This document shows, piece after piece, positions 36,128 to 44,522 of a stretch of DNA of 64,000 bases. The position numbers and the translations under genes are program-made. This DNA is from Sphingobacterium puteale (GTDB lineage: Bacteria; Bacteroidota; Bacteroidia; Sphingobacteriales; Sphingobacteriaceae). A model generated the notes under the pieces. The model searched no databases, was not told the origin of the DNA, and saw only the letters and a list, made by a program, of their open reading frames with translations. The stretch lies in NCBI RefSeq assembly GCF_003627955.1, contig NZ_RBWS01000006.1, positions 248,001 to 312,000 of the forward strand, written 5' to 3'. The number at the start of each line of letters is the position of its first letter. Positions within the stretch are counted from its first letter, which is position 1.

Positions 36128-36768
36128 AAATACTAATGAATATGGGGAAAAAGAAGAATTTGATTGAATTGTCATTAACAGATTTTGTGGATTATGTTAG
36201 TAAAGCCGGGAGCTCGAAGCTAACTAAAGTGAGACAATTAAAGGAAAGGGATATTGTTTATAATCCTGCACATGACTTTTATAAAGCATTACGTGAAGGG
36301 ATAACCGATATTCATAAAACGAATGGAAAAAAAGCAGATCTCACTAGAATTATCGACAATCTCAAAGATAAAAAAAAGCTAGAAAATTATAAACTAGCCC
36401 TTGACGGATATAGGAAGTTTTGGGGAAGGAAAAATATCAATTATTTTGATCCTCCTTTCAAACATTGGGTAATAGGGGATTTGGATGTTAGAATTAACCC
36501 TGAACTCGGGCTAGAATTTAATGGTGAATTTTATGTTATAAAGCTATATTTTAAAAGTGATAAGCTTTCTAAAGACAGGACAGCTCAGATTCTTACACTT
36601 ATGGAATCGGAACTTAGAAATGTTGATGGGGTAGAGGAAGAGGTTAAAATGGCTATTTTGGATGTTAAAAATTCAAAATTGTACATTAAGGATGATAAAG
36701 ATCTACCACTGATTATACTTTTGGCTGGTGAGGCTAAAGGGCTTCAAGAAATATGGAAATCGCTATAA
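36124..36768 (+). CDS. Unknown 214-residue protein, first gene of the AvcD-like operon
   Basis: The ATG at 36124 overlaps the stop of ybjQ copy C by 4 bp, and the gene ends 29 bp before the deaminase gene. The product is soluble and charged: KNLIELSLTDFVDYVSKAGS, KLTKVRQLKERDIVYNPA, HDFYKALREGITDIH, then a C-terminal alpha/beta part LGLEFNGEFYVIKLYFKSDK and LPLIILLAGEAKGLQEIWKS. A second start at Met7 (36139) is possible. I do not know the family. AvcD genes elsewhere have a short inhibitory RNA (AvcI) at this position; here there is room only for this protein gene, so it may be a regulator or a sensor of the deaminase. That is inference. Confidence 0.8.
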   Translation: MKILMNMGKKKNLIELSLTDFVDYVSKAGSSKLTKVRQLKERDIVYNPAHDFYKALREGITDIHKTNGKKADLTRIIDNLKDKKKLENYKLALDGYRKFWGRKNINYFDPPFKHWVIGDLDVRINPELGLEFNGEFYVIKLYFKSDKLSKDRTAQILTLMESELRNVDGVEEEVKMAILDVKNSKLYIKDDKDLPLIILLAGEAKGLQEIWKSL

Positions 36769-36797
36769 ATGCACAATTGTAAGTTATAACCTAAATA

Positions 36798-38789
36798 ATG
36801 AAATTAGATACTTTATATTCTCTAAGAAAGAATTTTACAGTTATTGGACTAACCGGCAGAATTGGCTCTGGCTGCTCGGAAATAGCTAAGACTCTATCTG
36901 ACAAAAACTTTGTAGATAAGATTGATATTGCCGAATGGAAGTTGAATATGGATAGTCCAGAAGATATAAAAAGTAAAATATGTTACGACTATTTGAAGTT
37001 TCCGGGAAATTTTCTTGCCTATGAAATTATAGAATACAAATCCGTTGTATTATTACATTTACTTCATGAATCTTTAATCAAAATTGGACCAAATGCTTCC
37101 ATTGATGTTGTAATAAAAGAGATCATTAATATAATTGGTCAGAACGGTAAAACAGGAAAATTTGGAGATATTTTTACAAATCGATTTGACATAAATGACG
37201 ATTACAGTTCACTAAACCAATTTTTAAAGGACGACACTAGATGGTTTGACCATTTATTGAAAATAGATTTAGATTTGAGTTTGAATGCCTATTTAAAAAC
37301 TGAAAGAGGTAAAATACTTTACGACCTGTATTTTAAGTTATTCAAACCTTTTTCGGATCAATTTTTCAATATTCTATTTCACTTGAATGCTACGAAAAGA
37401 TCTCGACTTTTACATGATCTAGGTAATAATTTAAGGTGTTACGGCATAGTGAGAAACCAGGGCACCACTAATATTGATACTAAAAATATTTATACCGTTG
37501 CCGAAACGATAAATTCGATTATTAAAATATGGAAACGAAATAATTCCCATAAAGGTAAGACTAAAATAGTTATAGATTCTTTGAAGAATTCGTTAGAGCT
37601 TATGTATTTTAAAGAGAAATACTCTGCTTTTTACATTCTATCTACAAATAAAAATGAGGAAAATCGTCTTGATTCTTTATCGCAGAAGACTAAACTGGCT
37701 AAGGATGATGTACATTTCAAAGAAATATTAAAGTTAGATGAAAGCGAGTATTCAGGTAGTTCTTTCACACGAGGTGAATTTGGATATCCAGACATTGAAA
37801 ATTGTATTCAAAAAAGTGAGTTTCACTTATCATTAGATAATGAAATATTTCCTATAGCGAGGCAAATTATCAAATTACTAGCTCTGATTCAACAACCAGG
37901 TATAATTACTCCATCATCTGTAGAAAGATGTATGCAAATAGCCTTCAATTCCAAGCTAAATTCTGGATGTATCTCTAGACAAGTAGGTGCAGTTGTTACA
38001 GATAGAAATTTTTCAGTAAAAGCTATAGGGTGGAATGATGTGCCGGAAAAGCAACTTCCATGTAATCTTAGAAATATACAAGATCTGATAAATGACGAAG
38101 TAAATAATCCCAATCACTTTAGTTTATATGAAAGGACAGGTACCGTAACTATCAATAAAAATAGCAGTCTCAAATTCAAGGAACTCGTAAAGAGTGATTT
38201 TTCCAACTTTCATAAAGAAAGCTTAGAAGGGAGGAATTGTAGCTTTTGCTTTAAAAGTCACCAAAACACCTATGAATTCGAAAAAAACCAAGTCCATACT
38301 AGGTCGTTACATGCTGAAGAAAATGCGATGATGCAAATTGTAAAGTATGGGGGAGAGCCACTTCTCGGAGGAAATTTGTTTACAACAGCTAGCCCTTGTG
38401 AACTTTGTTCAAAAAAAGCTTTTCAATTAGGTGTTAAATATATTTACTATATAGACCCTTATCCTGGAATCGCTACACAACACATCCTCCAAAATGGCAT
38501 TGATAAAGAAAATAATCCTATCCTAAGACAATTTTATGGCGCTGTCGGTAGAACATATCAGAAATTATATGATCCTTTTATGGCTTATAAGGATGAGTTA
38601 CTCTTATTGACTGGAATTTCACCCAAGGTACCAGAACAATTAAAAGCAAAAAAGGTAGCTGACGTTCTACTATCAAAAGTGACAGATGACTCGGTGAAAA
38701 ACAAAGTCAAAGAAATTCTGAATGAAGACAATTCTTTGGAAATTATTGTGGACTTAATCACCAAGAGCCTAAATAGAAATGATCATTAA
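36798..38789 (+). CDS. AvcD/DcdV-like anti-phage deoxycytidylate deaminase with N-terminal P-loop domain
   Basis: The 663-residue protein has two parts. The N-terminal part is a P-loop kinase-like domain starting IGLTGRIGSGCS (residues 16-27); the usual Walker Lys is replaced by Cys26. The C-terminal part is a zinc-dependent cytidine/deoxycytidylate deaminase: CISRQVGAVVTDRNFSVKAI, HAEENAMM with His505 and catalytic Glu507, and SPCELC with Cys534 and Cys537 as zinc ligands. This fusion is the layout of AvcD/DcdV defence enzymes, which deaminate dCMP/dCTP on infection and starve phage replication. Four extra cysteines at NCSFCFKS (residue about 475) may form another metal site. It is followed 34 bp on by the ATPase gene. 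Confidence 0.88.
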   Translation: MKLDTLYSLRKNFTVIGLTGRIGSGCSEIAKTLSDKNFVDKIDIAEWKLNMDSPEDIKSKICYDYLKFPGNFLAYEIIEYKSVVLLHLLHESLIKIGPNASIDVVIKEIINIIGQNGKTGKFGDIFTNRFDINDDYSSLNQFLKDDTRWFDHLLKIDLDLSLNAYLKTERGKILYDLYFKLFKPFSDQFFNILFHLNATKRSRLLHDLGNNLRCYGIVRNQGTTNIDTKNIYTVAETINSIIKIWKRNNSHKGKTKIVIDSLKNSLELMYFKEKYSAFYILSTNKNEENRLDSLSQKTKLAKDDVHFKEILKLDESEYSGSSFTRGEFGYPDIENCIQKSEFHLSLDNEIFPIARQIIKLLALIQQPGIITPSSVERCMQIAFNSKLNSGCISRQVGAVVTDRNFSVKAIGWNDVPEKQLPCNLRNIQDLINDEVNNPNHFSLYERTGTVTINKNSSLKFKELVKSDFSNFHKESLEGRNCSFCFKSHQNTYEFEKNQVHTRSLHAEENAMMQIVKYGGEPLLGGNLFTTASPCELCSKKAFQLGVKYIYYIDPYPGIATQHILQNGIDKENNPILRQFYGAVGRTYQKLYDPFMAYKDELLLLTGISPKVPEQLKAKKVADVLLSKVTDDSVKNKVKEILNEDNSLEIIVDLITKSLNRNDH

Positions 38790-38822
38790 CTAAAAAATTA
38801 ATCTAACTAAAGTTATTATTAA

Positions 38823-41006
38823 ATGGACAGACTTTCAGTAGAACTTGAAAATTGCTACGGAATTGGCAAGTTTAAATTCGACTTTGAATTTTCAAGAAAC
38901 AAATCAAATACCTTTTTAATTTATGCTCCTAATGGAACTATGAAAACATCTTTCGCAAAAACTTTTGATGGTCTTGCAAAAAACGATTCTGCAAGTATTC
39001 CTTGCGATAGGGTGTATAAAGATAGAGTTTCTAAATACAATGTTTTGAACGATGATCAACCTATTCTTCCAGAAAGTATTTTGGTCATCAATGCTGAAAA
39101 TGATACCGTGGATGGGAGTGAAAAGTTAAGTTCATTTATTGCAAGTAAAGAACTAAAAACACGACACGATGCAATTTATAAGGATCTCGATGTTAGTAAA
39201 AAGGAATTTATTAAAAGATTGAAGGGAGTTTCTAGAAGTAATGACTGTGAGGGTGAGGTTTTGGAAACATTTTCAGAAAGCAGCCATGATTCTTTTTTCG
39301 ATGTTATAGTACGTGCTTCTAAGTTACTAAGCGATAAATATGAAAAGTATGAATTTAAATACAATAGCGTGTTTGATAAAGCAGATAAAGTAAAAGATTT
39401 TCTTTTTAAAAATAGAGATGAAGTGGAAAATTATATGTCTGGCTATAAAAAACTGCTATCCGAATCGAGGTTTTTCAAAGACATTGGAGAAAAGTCATTT
39501 GGAACTATTCAAGCGAATGAAATATTAAAGTCTATAGAAGACGATTCTTTTTTCAATGCGGGACATAAATTTGTGCTTGAGGATGGAACAGAAGTGAAGG
39601 ACTCGGCACATCTTAGAACAATTGTACAACATGAAATTGACAATATAGTTAATGATAATCTATTGAAAGATAGCTTTAACCGAGTGGATAAAGCTTTGTC
39701 AAATAATGCTCCATTAAAAGAGTTTAAGAATGTTATAGAAAAAGATAATTTGTTGCTAATAGAATTAAAAGACTATGAGGGCTTTAAGCAGAAAGTATGG
39801 ATTAGTTTCTTGTGTGAATTAAAAGCAGATACAGAAGCGTTAGCTCATCTGTATCTGTCAAAAAAAGAAGAATTAGAAAAGATTATCAATGAGGCTAAAA
39901 CGGAATCAGCTCTTTGGAAGCATATTATAGATACATTTAACGCTCGTTTCTTTGTTCCATTTAAAGTCATGTTAACAAATCAAGATGATATTATTTTAAA
40001 GAAGCAAAAAGCCAATTTAGAATTCCATTATTTTGATAATTCTGAATTGTCGTCTGTAAAAAAAGAAAAAGGGGAACTTTTAGAGGTTTTAAGTCGAGGT
40101 GAAAGACGAGCTTATTTTATTCTGCAATTTTTATTCGAGATCGAATCTAAAAAAAGTAGTCAAGTGGACCAACTTCTTGTTTTTGATGATGTCGCTGACT
40201 CTTTTGATTATAAAAATAAATATGCTATCATTGAATACATCAACGAACTACACCTGTCTGATAAATTTAAGATCCTAATTCTAACGCATAATTTTGACTT
40301 TTATAGAACTATATCGTCACGTCTGGGCCTAAACAGGAAATCTTTTATAGCTTTTAAAGATGATCAAAGAAATATTTTGTTGAAAGATGGGCTTTATAGA
40401 GATGATATTTTTAAAAGTTATCTCAGAACGGTAAAAAATCCAAAAGTTTTCATTAGTTTAATATCATTTGTAAGAAATATTATAGATTACACCGATTCCA
40501 ATCATTGTGAAGATTATAATATATTGACTTCGTGCCTGCACGTGAAGGAAAATTTTAATACAGTTTCAGTTGGTCGTATATTTGAAGTCTACAAGAATAG
40601 ATTTAGTAAATTAAATGAAACGGATATCGAAATAGATCTAACCATGAGTATTCATGAATTCATTTTTAAAACCGCCGACGAAATACTATCAGAACAAAAT
40701 ATTGATGGAATAATTTTGGAGAATAAAATTATCTTAGCAATTGCTTCTAGACTCAAAGCCGAACAATATATGATTACTAAATTACCTAATTTGGATTTAA
40801 ATAGTTTAGAATATAATCAAACAAGAGAGTTAACAAAAGAATATAAAAAAGAGCATCCAAATAGCACGAATCATGAGATAATTGGCAGAGTAAATTTAAT
40901 GACACCAGAAAATATCCATGTCAATTCGTTTATGTATGAACCTCTTCTAGATATGTCTGTGCTTCATTTGATTGATACTTACAAAAAAGCATTGAGTTTA
41001 AATTAA
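38823..41006 (+). CDS. AAA_13 (PrrC/RloC-like) ABC-type ATPase
   Basis: The 727-residue protein has an SMC/ABC-type ATPase head split by a helical middle. The Walker A motif is YAPNGTMKTS (residues 34-43), the ABC signature LSRGERRAYF (423-432) and Walker B LVFDDVADSFD (Asp455 and Asp456). The middle (about 130-400) is rich in Lys/Glu and probably coiled-coil. Its C-terminus (HVNSFMYEPLLDMS) is familiar from AAA_13 proteins encoded in defence islands. The anticodon-nuclease catalytic residues of PrrC were not recognised. It probably senses phage or DNA damage and acts with the deaminase encoded 34 bp upstream, but the partnership is inferred from position. Confidence 0.82.
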   Translation: MDRLSVELENCYGIGKFKFDFEFSRNKSNTFLIYAPNGTMKTSFAKTFDGLAKNDSASIPCDRVYKDRVSKYNVLNDDQPILPESILVINAENDTVDGSEKLSSFIASKELKTRHDAIYKDLDVSKKEFIKRLKGVSRSNDCEGEVLETFSESSHDSFFDVIVRASKLLSDKYEKYEFKYNSVFDKADKVKDFLFKNRDEVENYMSGYKKLLSESRFFKDIGEKSFGTIQANEILKSIEDDSFFNAGHKFVLEDGTEVKDSAHLRTIVQHEIDNIVNDNLLKDSFNRVDKALSNNAPLKEFKNVIEKDNLLLIELKDYEGFKQKVWISFLCELKADTEALAHLYLSKKEELEKIINEAKTESALWKHIIDTFNARFFVPFKVMLTNQDDIILKKQKANLEFHYFDNSELSSVKKEKGELLEVLSRGERRAYFILQFLFEIESKKSSQVDQLLVFDDVADSFDYKNKYAIIEYINELHLSDKFKILILTHNFDFYRTISSRLGLNRKSFIAFKDDQRNILLKDGLYRDDIFKSYLRTVKNPKVFISLISFVRNIIDYTDSNHCEDYNILTSCLHVKENFNTVSVGRIFEVYKNRFSKLNETDIEIDLTMSIHEFIFKTADEILSEQNIDGIILENKIILAIASRLKAEQYMITKLPNLDLNSLEYNQTRELTKEYKKEHPNSTNHEIIGRVNLMTPENIHVNSFMYEPLLDMSVLHLIDTYKKALSLN

Positions 41007-41016
41007 TTCTTCGAAA

Positions 41017-41048
41017 TTTGAACAAATAAAAAAAAATAATTATTTTAG
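41017..41048 (+). promoter_or_regulatory. Promoter of the small transcript 41055-41269
   Basis: TTTG at 41017-41020 is followed after 20 bp by TATTTTAG at 41041-41048, one base off the -33/-7 consensus (TTTG-N19-21-TAnnTTTG). The spacer is almost pure A. Transcription would start near 41055. Confidence 0.5.
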
Positions 41049-41114
41049 CAATGTACATTATTCGTATTGGTATTGGAGGATTAAGGTTTATCTAAAACTT
41101 TAATATTTAATACG

Positions 41115-41246
41115 ATGAAAAATTGTACAACATGTTGTGCCCTTAGGCCAATTTTTGTGAGAGCTTATACTAGAATACGGTACGGCCGTCTAGAGAACGT
41201 AAGTCAGCATTGTAGGTCCTATCCGGGGCAGCTTACATTATTTTAA
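41115..41246 (+). CDS. 43-residue Cys-rich ORF ending in a beta-clamp-type motif (or small RNA)
   Basis: ATG at 41115 gives MKNCTTCCALRPIFVRAYTR, then IRYGRLENVSQHCRSYPG and the end QLTLF. Four cysteines lie in the product. The C-terminal pentapeptide fits the sliding-clamp-binding consensus QL[S/D/x]LF. The gene has its own near-consensus promoter and a perfect terminator starting at its stop codon, so the locus is expressed separately from the ATPase gene. The DNA also contains a perfect 12-bp palindrome (ACAACATGTTGT), so a structured small RNA is the alternative. No database family is recognised. Confidence 0.5.
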   Translation: MKNCTTCCALRPIFVRAYTRIRYGRLENVSQHCRSYPGQLTLF

Positions 41247-41269
41247 AAGCAAGGTTTTACCTTGCTTTT
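41245..41269 (+). terminator. Rho-independent terminator, perfect 10-bp stem
   Basis: AAAAGCAAGG pairs with CCTTGCTTTT around TTTTA. It ends the small transcript after the ATPase gene and, read from the other strand, would also stop leftward transcription. Confidence 0.9.
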
Positions 41270-41319
41270 ATCATTTCCATTTTTTAGTGTCATAGATAAC
41301 CGAGACTGCAGCGTGAACT

Positions 41320-41575
41320 GTGTGAGAATCAACCGCTGTATGGAAGACCTGGCCAATCATTACGCTACTGTTATCATCCCTGCACGCGCTGGAAAGCTCA
41401 GGGACAAGAGTGCCGTAGAAAACCATGTAAAGATCATTTATACGCAGGTATTTGCCAAATTTCAAAAATCGGTAGAATGTATCAATAAAAATACAGGTGA
41501 ATTTATCGCTAATCGGGCCTTGGGAAATTTGAACCGTTTGTGTTTAAAGCTACGATTGAGGATTATGGCATAGAC
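41320..41575 (+). pseudogene. IS21-family transposase (IstA) remnant
   Basis: The frame contains HYATVIIPARAGKLRDKSAV, then ENHVKIIYTQVFAKFQ and KNTGEFIANRALGNLN. This is the IstA catalytic-core pattern (ARxxKPRDKAxVE with the last acidic residue of the DDE triad). Only about 80 of some 500 residues remain, and no IstB gene or terminal repeat was found. The relic separates the two defence modules and indicates past transposition here. Confidence 0.8.
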
Positions 41576-41663
41576 TAACTTTCAAAAGATAGACTGGAAA
41601 TGCTATTTCGCTATTTGATTGCTCAAATCAGTTGCTTAAAATATATAGGTTCATCAAATGGTT

Positions 41664-42623
41664 CTATTGTTCTAAAAGAAATCCAATGCCGTCATCGGCA
41701 TACACCTCAGCATAACTTGATAATCTTGTTTTCTCTTTGATGGAATCTACTGGATAAAAAGTCTGTAACCTTAAGCATGGTGTATCAACACCATTAACCT
41801 TAATGCTACTTCCCTTAAACCATAGTGAGTAAAATGTTTTATTTAAAGTAAATGCTATTTCTCTCTGATTGAAATGCTGCGGATAGACATATGCTCCATA
41901 CATTAGAATAATATTTTTCATAATTACAGGCATACATCTATAGTCAAAGTTTTCGATGTGATAAGACTTTTCTTGTTGATGTTCCTTGATAGAAGCGGCG
42001 TAATGTCTGAATAATATATGGATATAGAAATAACTATCAATTAAAATTGTATTACCGAAGAGCTCAAAGAAGAGAGAGTCACTGCCAAGCTCTTGAAAGA
42101 ACTCCTTTACTCTTAAATAAATGAATTTACTGTGTAATATTATGTTCTTTATAATAAACTCCTTGTGAAAATGTCCAATCTGAGCATTTGCACAGTATTT
42201 TTTTACATTCTTAATTTGATGCTTTACTTCTTGCCTTAGATAAATGATAGTTTTATCACTGTTTTGCGATTCTATAAAACTTAACCATGAAATACTCTCC
42301 TTTTGCAGGAATAATCGATTCGCTGCACATTCTTCAACAGACACGGGCACACCGAGCCGATATATTTTATTATAACAATTGATATCTTTATAATGTGTAA
42401 GATAAATATAGACAAAGTTGCTGTTAGCGCATCCATCAACATCCATGACTGGATATGGATTCCTCTCCCTATAAGAACTTACCCTTAAATTGTCACAGGC
42501 AAAAAACTCCTCGGCTAAAGACGTTTCTCGATTACTTACAATTTTATGAACTAATTCCTCCTGTATTTTTACAAATTCTTTTGTGCCGAAAACTAAGTTA
42601 GAGAGGTAATCCTTTGAATACAT
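41664..42623 (-). CDS. Unknown 319-residue protein between the two defence modules
   Basis: The product starts MYSKDYLSNLVFGTKEFVKI and ends EVYADDGIGFLLEQ. It is rich in Tyr, Phe and Ile. Segments include YIYLTHYKDINCYNKIYRLG, then KYCANAQIGHFHKEFIIKNI and an aromatic helix FGNTILIDSYFYIHILFRHY. No signal peptide, membrane helix or known catalytic motif was recognised. Low GC and its place in the island point to transfer. It runs opposite to the DUF488 operon, with a 166-bp shared upstream region. The family is unknown to me; a defence role is only positional. Confidence 0.72.
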   Translation of the reverse strand: MYSKDYLSNLVFGTKEFVKIQEELVHKIVSNRETSLAEEFFACDNLRVSSYRERNPYPVMDVDGCANSNFVYIYLTHYKDINCYNKIYRLGVPVSVEECAANRLFLQKESISWLSFIESQNSDKTIIYLRQEVKHQIKNVKKYCANAQIGHFHKEFIIKNIILHSKFIYLRVKEFFQELGSDSLFFELFGNTILIDSYFYIHILFRHYAASIKEHQQEKSYHIENFDYRCMPVIMKNIILMYGAYVYPQHFNQREIAFTLNKTFYSLWFKGSSIKVNGVDTPCLRLQTFYPVDSIKEKTRLSSYAEVYADDGIGFLLEQ

Positions 42624-42777
42624 ATTTGACGATTTTCGTTCCCAAGTTAAAGGATTTTTTAAGGTTTAGAAAAAGAAATTTTACTTTTTTAACTCGGTGT
42701 AGTAAAAGTGTAATAACATAAGTTACTGGTAAAACCCTTTCTTTCCAGCAATTCCAAAATTATGCATTCAAATTCCT

Positions 42778-42785
42778 TATCTTTG
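42778..42785 (+). promoter_or_regulatory. -7 element (TATCTTTG) of the DUF488/STAND operon
   Basis: A perfect TAnnTTTG match lies only 4 bp before the ATG at 42790. Transcription would start at or near the start codon, giving a leaderless mRNA. No clear TTTG at the -33 position is seen. Confidence 0.5.
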
Positions 42786-42789
42786 CAAA

Positions 42790-43674
42790 ATGTTTTACAG
42801 GAGAAAAGTTATATTGGCGATTATGCAATCATTCGGTGGGCGATTAGAGAAAATCAAGCTTCAAAAGCTACTTTTTTTGTTTACCGAAAAGCAAGCTAAA
42901 CCTGACTACCATTTTATTCCTTACAAGTATGGGTGTTACTCATTCTCGGCAGGTGCTGATATTAAAACTATGGTCACAAAGCAACAATTGCAGGAGACCG
43001 AATTTTCCTACGTAAAACAAGATAAATCCGATTATATCAAAACTCTTAAAGAGGGTGACAGAAAGATATTGCTTTACATCAATAATATATATGGGCATAT
43101 GGATAATAATGCTTTGATGAAGCATACCTATACTAATTACCCATATTATGCTATAAATAGTATTGTCGCTGAGACACTTTTGACAAATGATCAACTTGCC
43201 AAAGTCCAAGATTCTAGACCTGCAGCAGGGGATACTGTCCTCTTTACCATAGGCTACGAAGGTATCTCACTCGAAGAATATTTAAATCGTTTGGTTAAGA
43301 ACGATGTGCATGTATTGGTCGATGTGCGTCGAAATCCGCTAAGTATGAAATTTGGATTTAGCAAGAAACAATTGACCACTTACTGTAACAGCTTAGGAAT
43401 CGAATACATACATGTTCCAGAAGTAGGAATCCAGTCCGATTTACGACAAGAGCTACATACGCAAGCCGACTATGACAAACTTTTTGTACACTATAAACAA
43501 AAAGAGTTGACGGAGAATTTGGAAAGTCAACAAAAAATATTAAGTTTATTAATTGAAAATAAACGTATTGCTTTAACCTGTTTTGAAAAGGACATTTGCC
43601 AATGTCATCGTAAACATCTAGCCGAAGCGATATGTGCATTACCAGAATTCAATTATAAACTGAAGCATATCTAA
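42790..43674 (+). CDS. DUF488 protein with N-terminal DUF4065-like region
   Basis: The 294-residue protein has two parts. Residues 1-130 start FYRRKVILAIMQSFGGRLEK and continue QKLLFLFTEKQ and PYKYGCYSF, which resembles the small Panacea/DUF4065-type antitoxin domain. From about residue 150 the DUF488 domain follows: VLFTIGYEGISLEEYLNRLV, LVDVRRNPLSMKFGFSKKQL, and RIALTCFEKDICQCHRKHLA with paired Cys/His. DUF488 has unknown activity. Stop and next ATG are 2 bp apart, so translation with the next gene is coupled. The pair precedes a STAND nuclease gene, suggesting a regulator or accessory role in defence. A start at Met12 (42823) would leave a leader. Confidence 0.85.
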   Translation: MFYRRKVILAIMQSFGGRLEKIKLQKLLFLFTEKQAKPDYHFIPYKYGCYSFSAGADIKTMVTKQQLQETEFSYVKQDKSDYIKTLKEGDRKILLYINNIYGHMDNNALMKHTYTNYPYYAINSIVAETLLTNDQLAKVQDSRPAAGDTVLFTIGYEGISLEEYLNRLVKNDVHVLVDVRRNPLSMKFGFSKKQLTTYCNSLGIEYIHVPEVGIQSDLRQELHTQADYDKLFVHYKQKELTENLESQQKILSLLIENKRIALTCFEKDICQCHRKHLAEAICALPEFNYKLKHI

Positions 43675-43676
43675 AC

Positions 43677-44498
43677 ATGGCCAAGAAAAAGGTCCTTATT
43701 ACAGTGAAAACCTATCCAACAATTTCAGGAAAATATGACGAACTTGTCTGTACTGCTGGCTTCCTTGAAGATGGTACTTGGATTAGAATTTATCCCGTGC
43801 CTTTTCGGAAAAAAGCATACGACCAGCAATACAAGAAATACGACTGGGTAGAGATAGATTTAGACAAAAATACGTCGGATTTTCGACCAGAAAGCTATCG
43901 TCCACACTCACACGATACTGAATTCGACATTTTAGGTCATATTAATACGGTAAATAGTTGGGAAGAGCGTAAAAAGTACGCATTAGGCAATGTTTATTAC
44001 AACTTGACCGAATTGATTGCCGATGCCCATAATAAAGATATTTGCACATCTCTAGCTGTATTCAAAGCTTCAAGCATTCTAGATTTTACTGTCGAAGAAG
44101 TTGAAAGAGAATGGGATACTAAAAAGATTGCAGCTCTTGAGAAAGAGCGTAAGCAAATGAACTTGTTCAAACAACCCGAAGATCCTTTTGAGGTGGTAAA
44201 TAAGCTTCCATATAAGTTTTCTTACGTGTTAGAGGATAATCAAGGTACACGCAGTAAGATGATGATTGAAGATTGGGAAATTGGGCAACTTTATTGGAAT
44301 TGTCTTAGGCGACACGAAGGGAATGAAGCAAAGGCGGTTGAAGATGTAAGGAAGAAATATTTCGAAGATTTTGCTATGACAAAAGATTTGTATTTGTTTT
44401 TAGGTACTACACAGTTATTTCATTACAAATCCAAAAATCCCTTTATGATTATCGGTACGTTTCATCCTAAGTTTCAAAGTCAGTTAAGTTTGTTTTGA
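43677..44498 (+). CDS. Unknown 273-residue protein ending in a canonical beta-clamp motif (QLSLF)
   Basis: The product starts KKKVLITVKTYPTISGKYDE, then LVCTAGFLEDGTWIRIYPVP and FRKKAYDQQYKKYDWVEIDL, a PUA-like or similar small beta-domain reading. A long helical middle (VEEVEREWDTKKIAALEKER) and a C-terminal domain (FLGTTQLFHYKSKNPFMIIG) follow. The last five residues are QLSLF, the consensus beta-sliding-clamp-binding motif, exactly at the C-terminus where such motifs act. The gene is 2 bp after the DUF488 gene and 24 bp before the STAND gene. From memory this protein commonly accompanies DUF488. Clamp binding would bring it to replication forks; that is inferred from the motif. Confidence 0.8.
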   Translation: MAKKKVLITVKTYPTISGKYDELVCTAGFLEDGTWIRIYPVPFRKKAYDQQYKKYDWVEIDLDKNTSDFRPESYRPHSHDTEFDILGHINTVNSWEERKKYALGNVYYNLTELIADAHNKDICTSLAVFKASSILDFTVEEVEREWDTKKIAALEKERKQMNLFKQPEDPFEVVNKLPYKFSYVLEDNQGTRSKMMIEDWEIGQLYWNCLRRHEGNEAKAVEDVRKKYFEDFAMTKDLYLFLGTTQLFHYKSKNPFMIIGTFHPKFQSQLSLF

Positions 44499-44522
44499 TG
44501 AATATTCTATTAAACCTATTTT

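Noticed and set aside
38823..41006. RloC/PrrC anticodon nuclease
   Set aside because: The ATPase head is similar, but the catalytic Arg/Glu/His nuclease motif was not found.
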